The position numbers were made by a program, and so were the translations under genes. From positions 682,001 through 746,000 of the forward strand of contig NZ_AOGX02000015.1 in NCBI RefSeq assembly GCF_000332475.2: a stretch of DNA of 64,000 nucleotides, written 5' to 3'. A model generated the notes under the pieces. That model saw nothing but the letters and a program-made list of their open reading frames with translations. It was not told the origin of the DNA and searched no databases. Origin of the DNA: Leptospira yanagawae serovar Saopaulo str. Sao Paulo = ATCC 700523. GTDB taxonomy: Bacteria > Spirochaetota > Leptospiria > Leptospirales > Leptospiraceae. Position 1 is the stretch's first letter, and each line of letters begins with the position of its first letter. Shown here piece by piece: positions 37,594 through 48,011 of this stretch.

Positions 37594-38208
37594 TTAAATT
37601 TGCTTTTTGAATCTACCAAAAACAAAGTTTTGGACTGTACCAAATGGTGTATGGTGGTCTTCTCTTTGGAATTCTATGGGGATAAATTCTGGTGAAAATG
37701 TATCAGTTAACGTTTCTTCGGTGTATTGTTTGATTTCAAGACCACTACATTTTTTGGGACCATCGTTGCTGAAGGTTCCAATGATAAGTTCACCTCCTTT
37801 GTTCAATGCATTTAGTAAATTGTTTTTGTAAAAAGCGATAGACTCCGGATCAGTTAAAAAATGAAAAACGGCGCGGTCATGCCAGATCTCGTATTTTGTA
37901 TTGGAATGGAATTTGGTAATGTCTGTGACAATCCACTCAATATTTTTGCTTTTATCACCTAGTCTTTGTTTGCATCGAATCAGTGCATTTTGGCTTATAT
38001 CGAGAACAGAGATATTTTCATATCCTTTCTCTATCAAGTGGTCAACAAGGTTTGATTCTCCACCGCCGACATCTATCAGTTTGGAATTTTTGGGTTTGTT
38101 TGTATTATCAATCAATTGTAAGGAAAGAGAAGGAATGTTTTGGGTCCAACTCACTTCACTTGGTTGTTTCTCAGTATAAATTGTTTCCCAGTGTGATTGA
38201 TTATCCAT
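37594..38208 (-). CDS. SAM-dependent class I methyltransferase
   Basis: A 204-residue cytosolic enzyme. MDNQSHWETIYTEKQPSEVSW opens it; the SAM motif I is LIDVGGGESNLVDHL, motif II is ISVLDISQNAL, and IEWIVTDIT precedes the post-I acidic loop. The C-terminal part resembles TPMT-like or UbiE-like enzymes, but the acceptor is unknown. The start at 38208 overlaps the stop of the MFS gene by 8 nt, implying coupling. Confidence 0.85.
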   Translation of the reverse strand: MDNQSHWETIYTEKQPSEVSWTQNIPSLSLQLIDNTNKPKNSKLIDVGGGESNLVDHLIEKGYENISVLDISQNALIRCKQRLGDKSKNIEWIVTDITKFHSNTKYEIWHDRAVFHFLTDPESIAFYKNNLLNALNKGGELIIGTFSNDGPKKCSGLEIKQYTEETLTDTFSPEFIPIEFQREDHHTPFGTVQNFVFGRFKKQI

Positions 38209-39425
38209 GTTGTAAACCCATCCCCTTTCTTTTTTGAAGGTAATACAAAGTAACGATAGAAACAAAAACCAAAAAAGGGATACTCACTAAGTTGAGTGAT
38301 AACCAACCAATTTTATGTTCCAAATAACCTGCGCTATAGGTAGATAAAATTGCAAATGAATATACAATTGTATCATTTGTTGCTTGGATTGTGTTTTTTT
38401 CAGAAGGATGGTATTGTTCTACAAGTAAGTTTGTCCCTCCGACATACATAAAATTCCAGCCAATGCCAAGTAGAATGAGAGCCACTGCAAATGGTAAAAA
38501 CTCGGTTCCTTGCAAAGCAGAAATACATTCGAGTCCCATCACAAAAACACCTAACAAAATCAAATAGGGTGCTGTCATTTTCCGAACTAAAAACCCAGAG
38601 AAAAAAGAAGGAATGTACATCCCTAAGACATGCCATTGCAATACAAGTGTGGAAGCATGCATGGCCATGGCCATGGGTTTTCATGGCAACTGGAACTGCC
38701 GTCATCAGCATTGCCATTAGACCAAAACTAAAGGCTGTGGCAAGAATTGAAACCCAAAGTCCCAAGTTTCTGATATGAAAGGACATGGGACGTGTCAGAT
38801 CTCTTGGTGAAATAGGCTCCGATATATTTTCTTCTATTGTATTTCTTTTGTTAGGTGATGGTAATAAGGTAATCAAACCAAATTGTATAGATAAAGAAGT
38901 TACCAAAATCAAATAACATCCTAAAAATAAAGAAGAAGGGAAGAGGTCTTTGCCTTGTAATCCAGCAAGTGGACCAAGAAAGGCAGCTGGAATCCCTGCA
39001 ATTAAAATCCAAGAAAGAGCACTTGCTCGGTCATGGGTGGGTACAGATTCCATTGCCACAAAACGAAGGTATTGGATAAACGATTGGTGGAGACCAAATA
39101 ACAAGTGTGCCACGGTAAATAAAACAAAACTTTTTTCCCACATCGCATATGTTGCGAGTATGGCTCCGAAAATTCCAATGATCGTACCAAGAAGTAAACC
39201 ATATTTACTCCCTTGCCATTTCATAAACTTTGAAGCTGGCACAAGTCCCATGAGTGTTCCCAAAATCACGAAGGATATTGGAAGTGAGGCAGATTCGGGA
39301 GAAGGAGCGATGGTTTGTCCAGCAAGGGCGGAGACAGCCATGATCATCACTGTACCAATTTGGAAAACAGTTTGGGTGATGGAAAAAATTCCAAGGACTT
39401 TGACTTTATTTAGGAAATGGTTCAT
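38201..39425 (-). pseudogene. MFS transporter gene interrupted by a +1 frameshift
   Basis: Two frames together encode one MFS carrier. From ATG at 39425, about 250 residues give eight helices and end their homology at AVPVAMK. The rest of that frame is Cys/His-rich nonsense. Homology resumes in the +1 frame as MAMAMHASTLVLQWHVLGMYIPSFFSG and runs to the stop at 38201. The switch point is at AAAACCC on the minus strand (38675-38681), so one extra A or C would explain it. It is either a recent inactivation, a sequencing error, or less likely recoding. The intact downstream half keeps the methyltransferase overlap. Confidence 0.75.
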
Positions 39426-39505
39426 AAATCAGATAATAGTATCCAAGTGTTTGGTTTTGTTTCACGATGTTATCGATAAAACTAATTCTATTGGATAAGT
39501 TCTGT

Positions 39506-40078
39506 TTATATCCCAAGTTTTGCGATGATTTCTTTTGCTTGGGATACAAAATGTATTTCTTCTTCTTTTTGGAAGGGAACAAATACATTCTGAGCAAATC
39601 GTTCGGATAAGTGAGCATATTCAATACAACCTGCGACAGTGAGTTCAGGTTTGGCTTTTCCTGGGAAAATTTTAATATCGGAACCGTTGGGCACAACAAG
39701 AGATCTGGGTGGGATTTTTTTTCCACCTCGGATCATACAACCTGCCGCAATTTGTGATCCGTCCCCAATCTCTGCATTATCGAGTACAATTGATCCAATG
39801 CCAACAAGAACTCCTTTACCAATTTTACAACCATGGATCATTACGTTATGACCAACTAACGTCCATTCTCCGATCGAGATTGGACTTGTTGAGTCCGTAT
39901 GCAATGTGGAATTGTCTTGGATATTGACAAAATCACCCAATTTGATTTGGTTCATATCTGCACGGACCACTGCACCCGGCCAAATGGATACCGAAGTTCC
40001 AAATTCTATCATACCAAATGCGGTGGCATTTGGATGGATGAATGGTTTTGTAAAATGAGGAATTTCTTTGTAAGACAT
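39506..40078 (-). CDS. Gamma-class carbonic anhydrase-like hexapeptide protein
   Basis: A 190-residue left-handed beta-helix protein. Metal-ligand positions are visible: His in STLHTD, and the two His in VGHNVMIHGCKIG. WPGAVVRADMNQIKLGD and GIGSIVLDNAEIGDGSQIAAG are typical hexapeptide turns. It may hydrate CO2, but many members (CaiE/YrdA type) have no shown activity. It starts 9 nt after the 7TMR-SpoIIE gene. Confidence 0.88.
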   Translation of the reverse strand: MSYKEIPHFTKPFIHPNATAFGMIEFGTSVSIWPGAVVRADMNQIKLGDFVNIQDNSTLHTDSTSPISIGEWTLVGHNVMIHGCKIGKGVLVGIGSIVLDNAEIGDGSQIAAGCMIRGGKKIPPRSLVVPNGSDIKIFPGKAKPELTVAGCIEYAHLSERFAQNVFVPFQKEEEIHFVSQAKEIIAKLGI

Positions 40079-40087
40079 GGTTCAAAG

Positions 40088-42049
40088 TCAACCAAGACTT
40101 TGTATTTCGCAACCGATAAATGTAATGTCGTCTTGTTTTGCATGACCATCAGTGAACAAAGAGAGTTCACTTAACACTTTTGCCATTGTATGGTCCAAAC
40201 TAAGTTTTAAATTTTCTTTTAGAATTTCATACAATCTGTCTTCACCAAAAAGTTCTTTTTCTTCATTAAATTGTTCAAAGATCCCATCTGTGAATAAAAA
40301 TATTCGATCACCTTCTTCAATTTGATGTTCGATGAGTCGGTATTGTGTATGGTCCATAAGTCCGATGATTTTACCTGTTCTAGGCAAAAGTTTGATGTCA
40401 TGAATTCGTTGGTGGATTTGATCTGGGTGGCCAGCTGATGCATAAAACAACTGTTTGTTTTTTAAATCAATATCACATACAGAACAAGTAAAAATGGTTT
40501 GGATATTGCTATATTTATTAATAAAAATTTGATTCATATGAAAAACCAAATCATCTGGATGGTCATAAATCATTTTGAGTGATTCGTATTCTGCCTTGAT
40601 TGCCATTGTGATGAGTGCCGCTTGGATCCCGTGGCCTGTGGCATCGGCTACAAAAATTCGGTAATAATCGGCTTTCACTTGGGTGAGGTCGTAAAAGTCT
40701 CCACCCACTTCCGACATCGATTGGTAATAGGAATGGAAATGAATTCTTGGATCACTGGTTTTGATATCAGAGAATAATGTTTTTTGGATTTTTTTGGCAA
40801 CGTTTAGATCTTTTTTGATGAGATTTAATGATTCATCTAATGTTTTTGTGCGTTCTCTTACTTTTTCTTCAAGGGTAACAAGGGCTTCAGCTTGTGTGTT
40901 TGCTTTTTCTTCTTTCAATTCGTTGATTTTGTTGGCTAGAGCAAGTGATAAAATTCCAGCCTCTAGTGTGGACCCAATTTGATTTCCATACAATGTGAAT
41001 ACATTGACTGGAAGAACTCCATTTTGCATCAACGTGTACATCAGGATTCCGAAGAGTAGAGTAATCCAACCAAATAAAAATAATCGAGCTTGTTTGTTTC
41101 CACTGCTATAATTCACAAGTGCCACAACTAAAACGGATACAACGAATAATTGAGCAATGAAGTTGCCAATTCGGACGGCAATGTCAATTGGAAGATAGGC
41201 ATAAGGAATCAAAATATAAAACAACACAATGAACTTTAAGGATTGTAAGAGTCTATGTGACCATAAATTAAAATCTCGTAAGTTTAATGTTTGTTGGGCA
41301 AATGTCCATCCTGTGATCGCAGAACAAGTTACGATGATACTTCCAATTCGGTTATGGATTTCTGGATGATCTAACGTAAAAATTTGGTTCAAAATTCCAT
41401 TTAGATACATTTGCAATAATAAATTACAAAAAATGGATATAGAATAAGTAATATAAGCTTTTTCTTTTAAAATAAAATAAATGAATAAATTGTAAATCAC
41501 CATAATGAATATGGTGCCATAAAAAAAACCTAGGATTGTATTTTCTAAATTTTCCTTTAGATAAAAAGTCTCTTTGGAATAAAATCGAATCAAGTAACTT
41601 ATGTTAGATGAAGATTTGGTTTCTAAGATAATCGTTTTTGTTTCACCAACGGGCCAATTGAGTTCAAATGCGATGGATTTAGAAAATGCATCCCAATGGG
41701 AATGAGCAATAAAATCTCCACCTTCTTTAATGGGCTCTAACGTCCCTTCTTCGTAAACTCTGATGAAATCTAAATGAGGGTTTCCCAAATCTAAAATGAG
41801 TTTTGGAACTGAAGTATGGTTTGTTGCTTTGATTTTTAAATATACATGTTCCGATTGGAAACCCAAACTCAAATTGTTTTTGAAAATAGGAGTCCATCGA
41901 AGTTTCGGTGAATCAATTTCAGATCCAGAATGGATCACATAATCGATTTTTTCAGGCACAAAACTTTCGTCACTGATGGACTTTTGGATCTCCCACCGGG
42001 AACAGGAAAATAAACTTCCCGATAAAATAAAGAGACAAAGGATCCGCAT
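40088..42049 (-). CDS. 7TMR-DISM receptor with SpoIIE-type PP2C phosphatase domain
   Basis: A 653-residue receptor. The signal ends with a possible lipobox (LFSCS). A periplasmic 7TMR-DISM domain (about 30-180) is followed by seven helices (about 185-385), a short coiled coil (ALVTLEEKVRERTKTLDESL) and a PP2C/SpoIIE domain (about 425-653) with the metal motifs GGDFYDL and VADATGHGIQAAL. It should sense a periplasmic carbohydrate-like ligand and dephosphorylate a cytosolic Ser/Thr-phosphoprotein, often an anti-anti-sigma factor. Confidence 0.92.
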   Translation of the reverse strand: MRILCLFILSGSLFSCSRWEIQKSISDESFVPEKIDYVIHSGSEIDSPKLRWTPIFKNNLSLGFQSEHVYLKIKATNHTSVPKLILDLGNPHLDFIRVYEEGTLEPIKEGGDFIAHSHWDAFSKSIAFELNWPVGETKTIILETKSSSNISYLIRFYSKETFYLKENLENTILGFFYGTIFIMVIYNLFIYFILKEKAYITYSISIFCNLLLQMYLNGILNQIFTLDHPEIHNRIGSIIVTCSAITGWTFAQQTLNLRDFNLWSHRLLQSLKFIVLFYILIPYAYLPIDIAVRIGNFIAQLFVVSVLVVALVNYSSGNKQARLFLFGWITLLFGILMYTLMQNGVLPVNVFTLYGNQIGSTLEAGILSLALANKINELKEEKANTQAEALVTLEEKVRERTKTLDESLNLIKKDLNVAKKIQKTLFSDIKTSDPRIHFHSYYQSMSEVGGDFYDLTQVKADYYRIFVADATGHGIQAALITMAIKAEYESLKMIYDHPDDLVFHMNQIFINKYSNIQTIFTCSVCDIDLKNKQLFYASAGHPDQIHQRIHDIKLLPRTGKIIGLMDHTQYRLIEHQIEEGDRIFLFTDGIFEQFNEEKELFGEDRLYEILKENLKLSLDHTMAKVLSELSLFTDGHAKQDDITFIGCEIQSLG

Positions 42050-42096
42050 AAACTCGAATGATTTCCCAATAAAAATTGTGATTTGTCAAAGCAAAT

Positions 42097-44496
42097 TTAT
42101 CGTAAGGTATAACCGTTGTCTTTCGCTGCAGTTACCAAACTGTCAGAAAGTTCCTTAAATCGTTCTTGGGTAAAGGTTTTATCATAGGACATAAGTCGAA
42201 AACGATAGGTTACTGATTTTTTCCCTTCGCCAACGGATTCCCCTTGGAAGATGGTTTGCACATAAACAGATTCCAATTCAGGGATTTGTAATGTTTCTAC
42301 CAAGTTCGCAAATGGTTCTGTTGGATCTGATTCGTTCATGAGTAAGGATATATCCAGTTGTCCCTGTGGGAAATGGGAAGGTGGGATGAAATGAGAATTC
42401 CTTCCATGGTTTTCCCAAATTTCGACCAATACTTCCATATTGATTTTAGCAAGGATGACCCGACGTTTTACATCATAGAGATCGCTAAACCGTGTATGTA
42501 AGATCCCAAGTTCTGCGACTTCTTTTCCATCATAGTGGAGAGCCAAACTAGCGTTTGGATGGAAATGGGAACGGTTTTGTTTGGACCATAAAAATTTTGG
42601 TAAGTTGAGATAGAAAAAAAGTTCTGAAACAGTTTCCCGTAAACGTAAGAATTCTTGTTCAATGGAAACAAGGTCCGTTGGTTTGTGTTTGGATAAGGAG
42701 AGAATGGAAAGCCAACGTTTTTCTTCCGCTAAATCCGAACCTTTCCCCTCTTTGTGATAGGTTCTCCCCAACTCAAACAAATTCACAGATTCAAAACGAT
42801 CTTGGTTTAACTTTGCTTGTTTGATGAGACCTGGATACAAACTGGTACGAAGTAAGGAATGTTCTTCCGGCATTTCATTAGCGATTTTTAATGAAGATTC
42901 TGTATAAGCCACTTCCAGTTTCGCATCAGCCGAAGAAGCAAATGAATAATTGTATACTTCATTGAATCCAACTTCTAAGGCTAAAAATTGTTTTACCCTT
43001 CTTTCCAATTCACGTAGTGGGTTTCGGATTGGAGTTTCCACCGCCATGGAAAGTGCTTCCGTTCGGATGGAAGCATAGCCAATGGTCCTTCCAATTTCTT
43101 CTACAAGATCTTCTGGAATGGTAACATCATAGTTTTGTCTATATTTTGGGACAACAACTGATAAGGATTCATCCTTTGCTGTGACAGTAAAACCTAATCG
43201 TTGTAAAATGTCCGTTACTTCTTGGAGACTAATCTTTTTACCCAGTTTATGGCGTAGGAAACTTAAATTGGTATCGATTGTAACGGTTTTGGATACTGTG
43301 TGATTGAATCCTTGAGGTTCAAATACCTTAACATTTGGATTTCCATTTTCGATAAGAAGTTGTACAGCACGTTTGATCACCGGCAAACAAGTGTAAGAAT
43401 CCAATCCTTTTTCATAACGAACCGCTGACTCCGTACGAATATTCGTTTTTCGGATGGTGAATCGAACATCTTCTCTTTTGAAAACGGCGGATTCCATCAC
43501 GATGTCTTTTGTGGATTCCGTGACGGCTGAATCTTTTCCACCCATGACTCCAGCTAATGCGACAGGAGTATTTCCATTCTGAATGAGTAAGATGTTTTCT
43601 GGAAGTTTAGGAGAAGTATCATCTAAAAGAGCAAAACTTTCCCCTTCCTTGGATTTGGATACGGTAAAGTTTGAGGATTGTAATTTAGAACGATCGAAAA
43701 AATGAGTGGGTTGTCCAAGTTCCAATAACAAATAGTTGGAAACATCCACCACATTATTGATGGAACGGATTCCACATTTTTCCAATCGGGATTTGATTTT
43801 GGGAATTGAATTTGTGACATTTACATTTTGGATTGCACAAACATAATAGGCATGTGCATGTTCAGATTTCTCAACCGTTAAACCTTGGTTACCCGATTCC
43901 CAGTTTGTATCTGATTGGAGTGGAAAGGAATTGAGAGGGATTTGGAGTTGGCTTGCAAGTTCTCTTGCAAATCCAAAATGGTTCCAAAGGTCAGGCCTAT
44001 GGGTAATGGACTTATTGTCGATGGTAAGAATGGTATCTTCCCATGAAAAGAGTTTACGAACCGAAATGCCAAGTGTTGTGTCTTTGGGAAGGATGAGTAC
44101 CCCTGATGATTCTATTGCCGTGCCCAATTCTTTTTCGGAGCAATACATACCTTGCGAACGAACTCCACGAAGTTCGGAATCTAAAATTTCTTTCCCATCC
44201 AATTTAGTTCCTGGGAGTGCTAATGGAACAATATCCCCAACATTCACATTTGTGGCTGCTGTGACAATTTGGTAGTCTTTGGTCCCGTCTGTCGCTATGG
44301 TTGTTTGTAATTTTTCCGCATTCGGGTGTTTTTCTAGGGATTTGATTTTGACTGTGATAACGGATGATAGGTGGGATTTAAATTCTTCCACATCGTCTAT
44401 CTCACAGATGGACGTATTAATCTTTTCCAGTACTTTTTCGAATGGAATCTGGGAGAGCGGGGTAAAATCGTTTAGCCAATCAACTGAAAGTTTCAA
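42097..44496 (-). CDS. pheT: Phenylalanyl-tRNA synthetase beta subunit
   Basis: A 799-residue beta subunit with the N-terminal tRNA-binding OB fold (KHPNAEKLQTT, LRGVRSQGMYCSEKELG), the B3/B4 editing region, B5 (LGLPV-like block near LGFTVTAKDESL) and the C-terminal FDX-ACB domain (HFPQGQLDISLLM). Together with PheS it charges tRNA-Phe in the cytosol. pheS is not next to it, which is unusual; instead a GGDEF-EAL gene is 42 nt upstream and a phosphatase gene 47 nt downstream, all on the same strand. Confidence 0.96.
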   Translation of the reverse strand: MKLSVDWLNDFTPLSQIPFEKVLEKINTSICEIDDVEEFKSHLSSVITVKIKSLEKHPNAEKLQTTIATDGTKDYQIVTAATNVNVGDIVPLALPGTKLDGKEILDSELRGVRSQGMYCSEKELGTAIESSGVLILPKDTTLGISVRKLFSWEDTILTIDNKSITHRPDLWNHFGFARELASQLQIPLNSFPLQSDTNWESGNQGLTVEKSEHAHAYYVCAIQNVNVTNSIPKIKSRLEKCGIRSINNVVDVSNYLLLELGQPTHFFDRSKLQSSNFTVSKSKEGESFALLDDTSPKLPENILLIQNGNTPVALAGVMGGKDSAVTESTKDIVMESAVFKREDVRFTIRKTNIRTESAVRYEKGLDSYTCLPVIKRAVQLLIENGNPNVKVFEPQGFNHTVSKTVTIDTNLSFLRHKLGKKISLQEVTDILQRLGFTVTAKDESLSVVVPKYRQNYDVTIPEDLVEEIGRTIGYASIRTEALSMAVETPIRNPLRELERRVKQFLALEVGFNEVYNYSFASSADAKLEVAYTESSLKIANEMPEEHSLLRTSLYPGLIKQAKLNQDRFESVNLFELGRTYHKEGKGSDLAEEKRWLSILSLSKHKPTDLVSIEQEFLRLRETVSELFFYLNLPKFLWSKQNRSHFHPNASLALHYDGKEVAELGILHTRFSDLYDVKRRVILAKINMEVLVEIWENHGRNSHFIPPSHFPQGQLDISLLMNESDPTEPFANLVETLQIPELESVYVQTIFQGESVGEGKKSVTYRFRLMSYDKTFTQERFKELSDSLVTAAKDNGYTLR

Positions 44497-44538
44497 GTGA
44501 AATCCTTATTTGTTAAAAACGGCGGGAAAGCGAACGGG

Positions 44539-46623
44539 TCAATCCGAAATTCCAAGTTCTGTTTTTAGAAAATGCAGGCAGTCCTCCGAAGTCATTGGTT
44601 TGGCAAAATAAAATCCCTGGATTTGGTCCACACCACTTTCGGCAAGTAACTGTACTTGTTCCTCAGTTTCTGCTCCCTCCGCCACAACACTCAAACCCAG
44701 GTTATGTGCCAGGTTGGAAACTGCATGGATGATGGTTTTGGAATCCTTGTCGGTTGTGATTTCAGAAACAAAGGATCGGTCAATTTTTAAGGAAGAGATT
44801 GGGAGTTTTTTTAAGTATCCCAAACTACTGTAACCCGTTCCAAAATCGTCGATGGCAATTTTGGCTCCCAGTTTCCGAATCTCTTGCATCGTGCGAACTG
44901 CTGCATCTGCATTTTCCATAACCGAACTTTCTGTCAGTTCCACTTCTAAGTCATGTGGGTCCACTTTGAATAATTTTAGATTTTCAGCAATGGTTGAAAT
45001 AAGCCTTTCGTGTTTGAATTGTTTGGTGGAGATATTCACTGCCATGGAAACTTCTTTTATCCCTTCGTCTTTCCACATACGCATGGTTTTGATGGCAGAC
45101 TTAATCACCCATTCTCCAATTGCTAGGATCATACCGGTTTCTTCTGAAATTGGAATGAATACATTTGGTGAAATAAGGCCTCTTTCTGGATGGCGCCAGC
45201 GGATGAGAGCTTCCACACCCACTGGCTTTCTTGTATACAAATCAATTTTAGGTTGGTACATCAAAGTGAACTGGTTTTCGATGATGGCGATCCGCATCCT
45301 GTTTTCAATTTCCAATCGTTCGGCAACCACGGTTTGGAGTTCTTCAGTGAAAAACACATAACAGTTTTTGCCTTGAGACTTGGCTAAATTGAGAGCACTA
45401 TCTGCGTTTTTGAGCAGTGTATTGGAATCTTTTCCGTCTGTTGGGTATAAGGCGATTCCAATCGAGATATTCACAAAAATCCTTTCTCCATCGATGACAA
45501 AGGGATGTGTCATTGCATCTAAAATGGATTCAGAAATAACGGCCGCATCTCTTTCATTTGATAAGTCTGGTAATACAACCGTAAATTCATCTCCCCCTTG
45601 CCGGCTGATGAGATCATACACTCGGATGCTTTCGCGTATGCGATATGCCACAAGTTTGATGATTTTATCTCCAAAATCATGGCCACGGGAATCATTGATG
45701 ATTTTAAAATTATCCAAATCAATCGCAAGGATCCCCACCAAATTTCCATGACGCCTTGCTTCTTCAAAAATAGGAAACAGTTTGTCGATGAGAGAGTTCC
45801 GGTTCGGGAGGTTTGTGAGTTGGTCAAAAAATGCCATATAGGCAATTTTTTCTTCCGCATGCCTTCTTTGGGTGATATCAAGAAAGGCAACCGCTAGGCC
45901 AAAGTTTTCAATGGGAATGGGTGTTGCTAAAATATCAAACCAAGTGATTTTGTCTTCTTTGATCATTCCAATTTCCAAATTCCGAATCACTTCTTTGTGC
46001 CGAAGGGCCCGCATCAAACTGGATTTACGTGGGTAAATTTTGGTTCCATTGGGTTGGATGAGAGTGTACTTCCGAATGTTTAATGTGCGGTTGAGAAGTT
46101 CTCCATCTTGGATGTCGAAATAAGTCCTTGCCGTTTTATTGGTTTCAATGATTTTTCCTTTTTCATCGGTGATGGCGATCCCCATGGGAAGGTTATCAAA
46201 GATAGACTTGTACTTCTGTTGTTGTAATAAAAATTCAAAGGAAATGTCTTTTTGGATCGTAACATCTCGGTCAAAACCCAAAATGATTTTGGATTCACGA
46301 AGTGGGATCAGTAACCAAATGATCCATACCTCTTCTTTGGATTTGGTCACAAGGCGATTTTCGAAATTCACAATATTCGGATTTTCACCCAAACTATTAA
46401 ATGTGTTTTCTGTGTTTTCTTTATCGTCCTCTTGAGTGAATTTAAGGATGGATTGACCCACCAAATCTTTAGGCTCAAATTCCAAAAACCGAGCAAACCG
46501 ATCTGTGACAGAAATAAAATGCCCCTCCCAATCCAAAACTTGGAAACTGTTTGGGTATTCGGTCAGTAAAGATTTAACAGTGAGACCAGAGAGAATTTTA
46601 CTGCCTAAAGGCTCATTTCGCAT
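44539..46623 (-). CDS. PAS-PAS-GGDEF-EAL c-di-GMP enzyme
   Basis: A 694-residue cytosolic protein. Two PAS domains occupy about residues 15-140 and 140-260 (the second with FLDITQRRHAEEK at its end). GGDEF (about 265-430) has SRQGGDEFTVV, with an intact I-site RVYD five residues before it. The EAL domain (about 440-690) is complete (GVEALIRWRHP, NISTKQF, ELTESSVME, AIDDFGTGYSSL, LKIDRSF, AEGAET, QGFYFAKP). It can likely switch between synthesis and hydrolysis in response to a PAS signal. Its start overlaps the dihydroorotase gene by 11 nt. Confidence 0.94.
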   Translation of the reverse strand: MRNEPLGSKILSGLTVKSLLTEYPNSFQVLDWEGHFISVTDRFARFLEFEPKDLVGQSILKFTQEDDKENTENTFNSLGENPNIVNFENRLVTKSKEEVWIIWLLIPLRESKIILGFDRDVTIQKDISFEFLLQQQKYKSIFDNLPMGIAITDEKGKIIETNKTARTYFDIQDGELLNRTLNIRKYTLIQPNGTKIYPRKSSLMRALRHKEVIRNLEIGMIKEDKITWFDILATPIPIENFGLAVAFLDITQRRHAEEKIAYMAFFDQLTNLPNRNSLIDKLFPIFEEARRHGNLVGILAIDLDNFKIINDSRGHDFGDKIIKLVAYRIRESIRVYDLISRQGGDEFTVVLPDLSNERDAAVISESILDAMTHPFVIDGERIFVNISIGIALYPTDGKDSNTLLKNADSALNLAKSQGKNCYVFFTEELQTVVAERLEIENRMRIAIIENQFTLMYQPKIDLYTRKPVGVEALIRWRHPERGLISPNVFIPISEETGMILAIGEWVIKSAIKTMRMWKDEGIKEVSMAVNISTKQFKHERLISTIAENLKLFKVDPHDLEVELTESSVMENADAAVRTMQEIRKLGAKIAIDDFGTGYSSLGYLKKLPISSLKIDRSFVSEITTDKDSKTIIHAVSNLAHNLGLSVVAEGAETEEQVQLLAESGVDQIQGFYFAKPMTSEDCLHFLKTELGISD

Positions 46624-47857
46624 GTATTTCTTTGCCTAAATAATAGACCGCTTCGATGGATCCAGGAAATTGGAACCCTTCGAATGGCGACCATCCGGAC
46701 TTACTTTTAATCATGGATTTTTTAAATTCAACTGGTTTTTTTAAATTTAGGATAGAAAAATTTGCCGCATAACCTTCGTTAATAAATCCAACCCCTTTTC
46801 CAAATGATTTTGGTAAATAAGGTGCTACAAACTCACCGGGATTTTTAGAACAAATTTTGGCAATGAGTGTCAAGGGAATGTTTAATTTTAATATCATATA
46901 TGTGACAAAAAGTCCATATGTATCCAATTGTGAGATGCCACTTGTACCTTTTTGTTTTTCTTCGATAGAATGTGGTGCATGATCGGTCGCTAAATAATCA
47001 ATATGCCCATCAAGTATGCCTTTTACCATCGCTTCTCGATCTTCACGTCCACGAAGCGGAGGGTTCATTTGGAACCATTTGTGATTGGTTTCCGTTAACA
47101 TATCGGTATCAAACATCAAATGGGTTGGAGTCACTTCACATGTGACCTTCACACCTCGCTGTTTAGCCGCAATGATCTTGGAAAGACCGTCTTTTGTTGA
47201 ATAATGACAAAGTTTCCCTTTGAGGTTGTACTTCTCAATGAGATATAACGCAAAATCTGTGGCGACAGTTTCTGCTTCTTTGGGACGCCTTGTTTCATGT
47301 GTGGGTTGGTCTTTGTTGGCGATGAGGATTTCAGGGTCTTCGCAATGGAAACTCACATCTTGGCCTTGGTAGTGTTTGATCACTTCTTCGAGTGACGGGT
47401 TATCGTGGAAAAAAAGTTCTCCAATGGAAGGGCCCATAAATACTTTATAAGGAACTTTTTTGGATAGAGGTTTTGTATGAGGTCCAATTCCTGCATAGAG
47501 AGTGATATGGATAGGAGCTTTTTCGGTAAGCGCTTGTTTTGCGGTATAAGTTTCGTCATCAATTGGTGGAACTGGATTGTTTGGCATATCTGCCACATGG
47601 ATCACACCTCCATTGATGGCAGCTGCACTTGCCGATAAAAAATCTTCTTTATAAGTGTGTTTGCCCGTCACATCTTCTCTTGCATGGATGTGGATGTCTC
47701 CAAACCCAGGAAATATCACACAATCTTCGGAGTATTGGCGTGCATTTGGATCCAAACCTTCCTTCACATTTGTGATGAGCCCAGTTGTGACATCAAATTC
47801 GACCGTTCCCAAAAATTCTCGTTCGTGAGTGACAATCCTACCTGCAATTTTTTCCAT
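46613..47857 (-). CDS. pyrC: Dihydroorotase-like cyclic amidohydrolase
   Basis: A 414-residue metal-dependent amidohydrolase. GFGDIHIHARED gives the first metal His pair, HCEDPE and CHYSTKDG further ligands, and LATDHAPHS the catalytic Asp of dihydroorotases. It should interconvert carbamoyl-aspartate and dihydroorotate in pyrimidine synthesis. Other cyclic amidohydrolases such as allantoinase share the fold, so the symbol is likely but not certain. It opens a five-gene co-directional run down to the gamma-carbonic anhydrase. Confidence 0.8.
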   Translation of the reverse strand: MEKIAGRIVTHEREFLGTVEFDVTTGLITNVKEGLDPNARQYSEDCVIFPGFGDIHIHAREDVTGKHTYKEDFLSASAAAINGGVIHVADMPNNPVPPIDDETYTAKQALTEKAPIHITLYAGIGPHTKPLSKKVPYKVFMGPSIGELFFHDNPSLEEVIKHYQGQDVSFHCEDPEILIANKDQPTHETRRPKEAETVATDFALYLIEKYNLKGKLCHYSTKDGLSKIIAAKQRGVKVTCEVTPTHLMFDTDMLTETNHKWFQMNPPLRGREDREAMVKGILDGHIDYLATDHAPHSIEEKQKGTSGISQLDTYGLFVTYMILKLNIPLTLIAKICSKNPGEFVAPYLPKSFGKGVGFINEGYAANFSILNLKKPVEFKKSMIKSKSGWSPFEGFQFPGSIEAVYYLGKEIHAK

Positions 47858-48011
47858 AATGACCCTTTGAATCAGCAGATTCTAATAGGGAAGGAAAGTT
47901 TCAAGGGAATTTACTGTAAATTCTCATCAGTGATTTGAATGGATCTATTCAATTATGGAACGAAAATCTCAAATCGACAATTGTTGATTGGTCGAAGTGA
48001 TTCTGTTTTGT

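Noticed and set aside
38661..38677. CATGGC tandem repeat as a phase-variation tract
   Set aside because: The unit is 6 bp, so gain or loss would not change the frame; the frameshift sits at the adjacent AAAACCC instead.
47858..48011. Gap between dihydroorotase and recQ as an RNA gene
   Set aside because: I saw no tRNA-like cloverleaf or strong stem; it looks like an ordinary leader.
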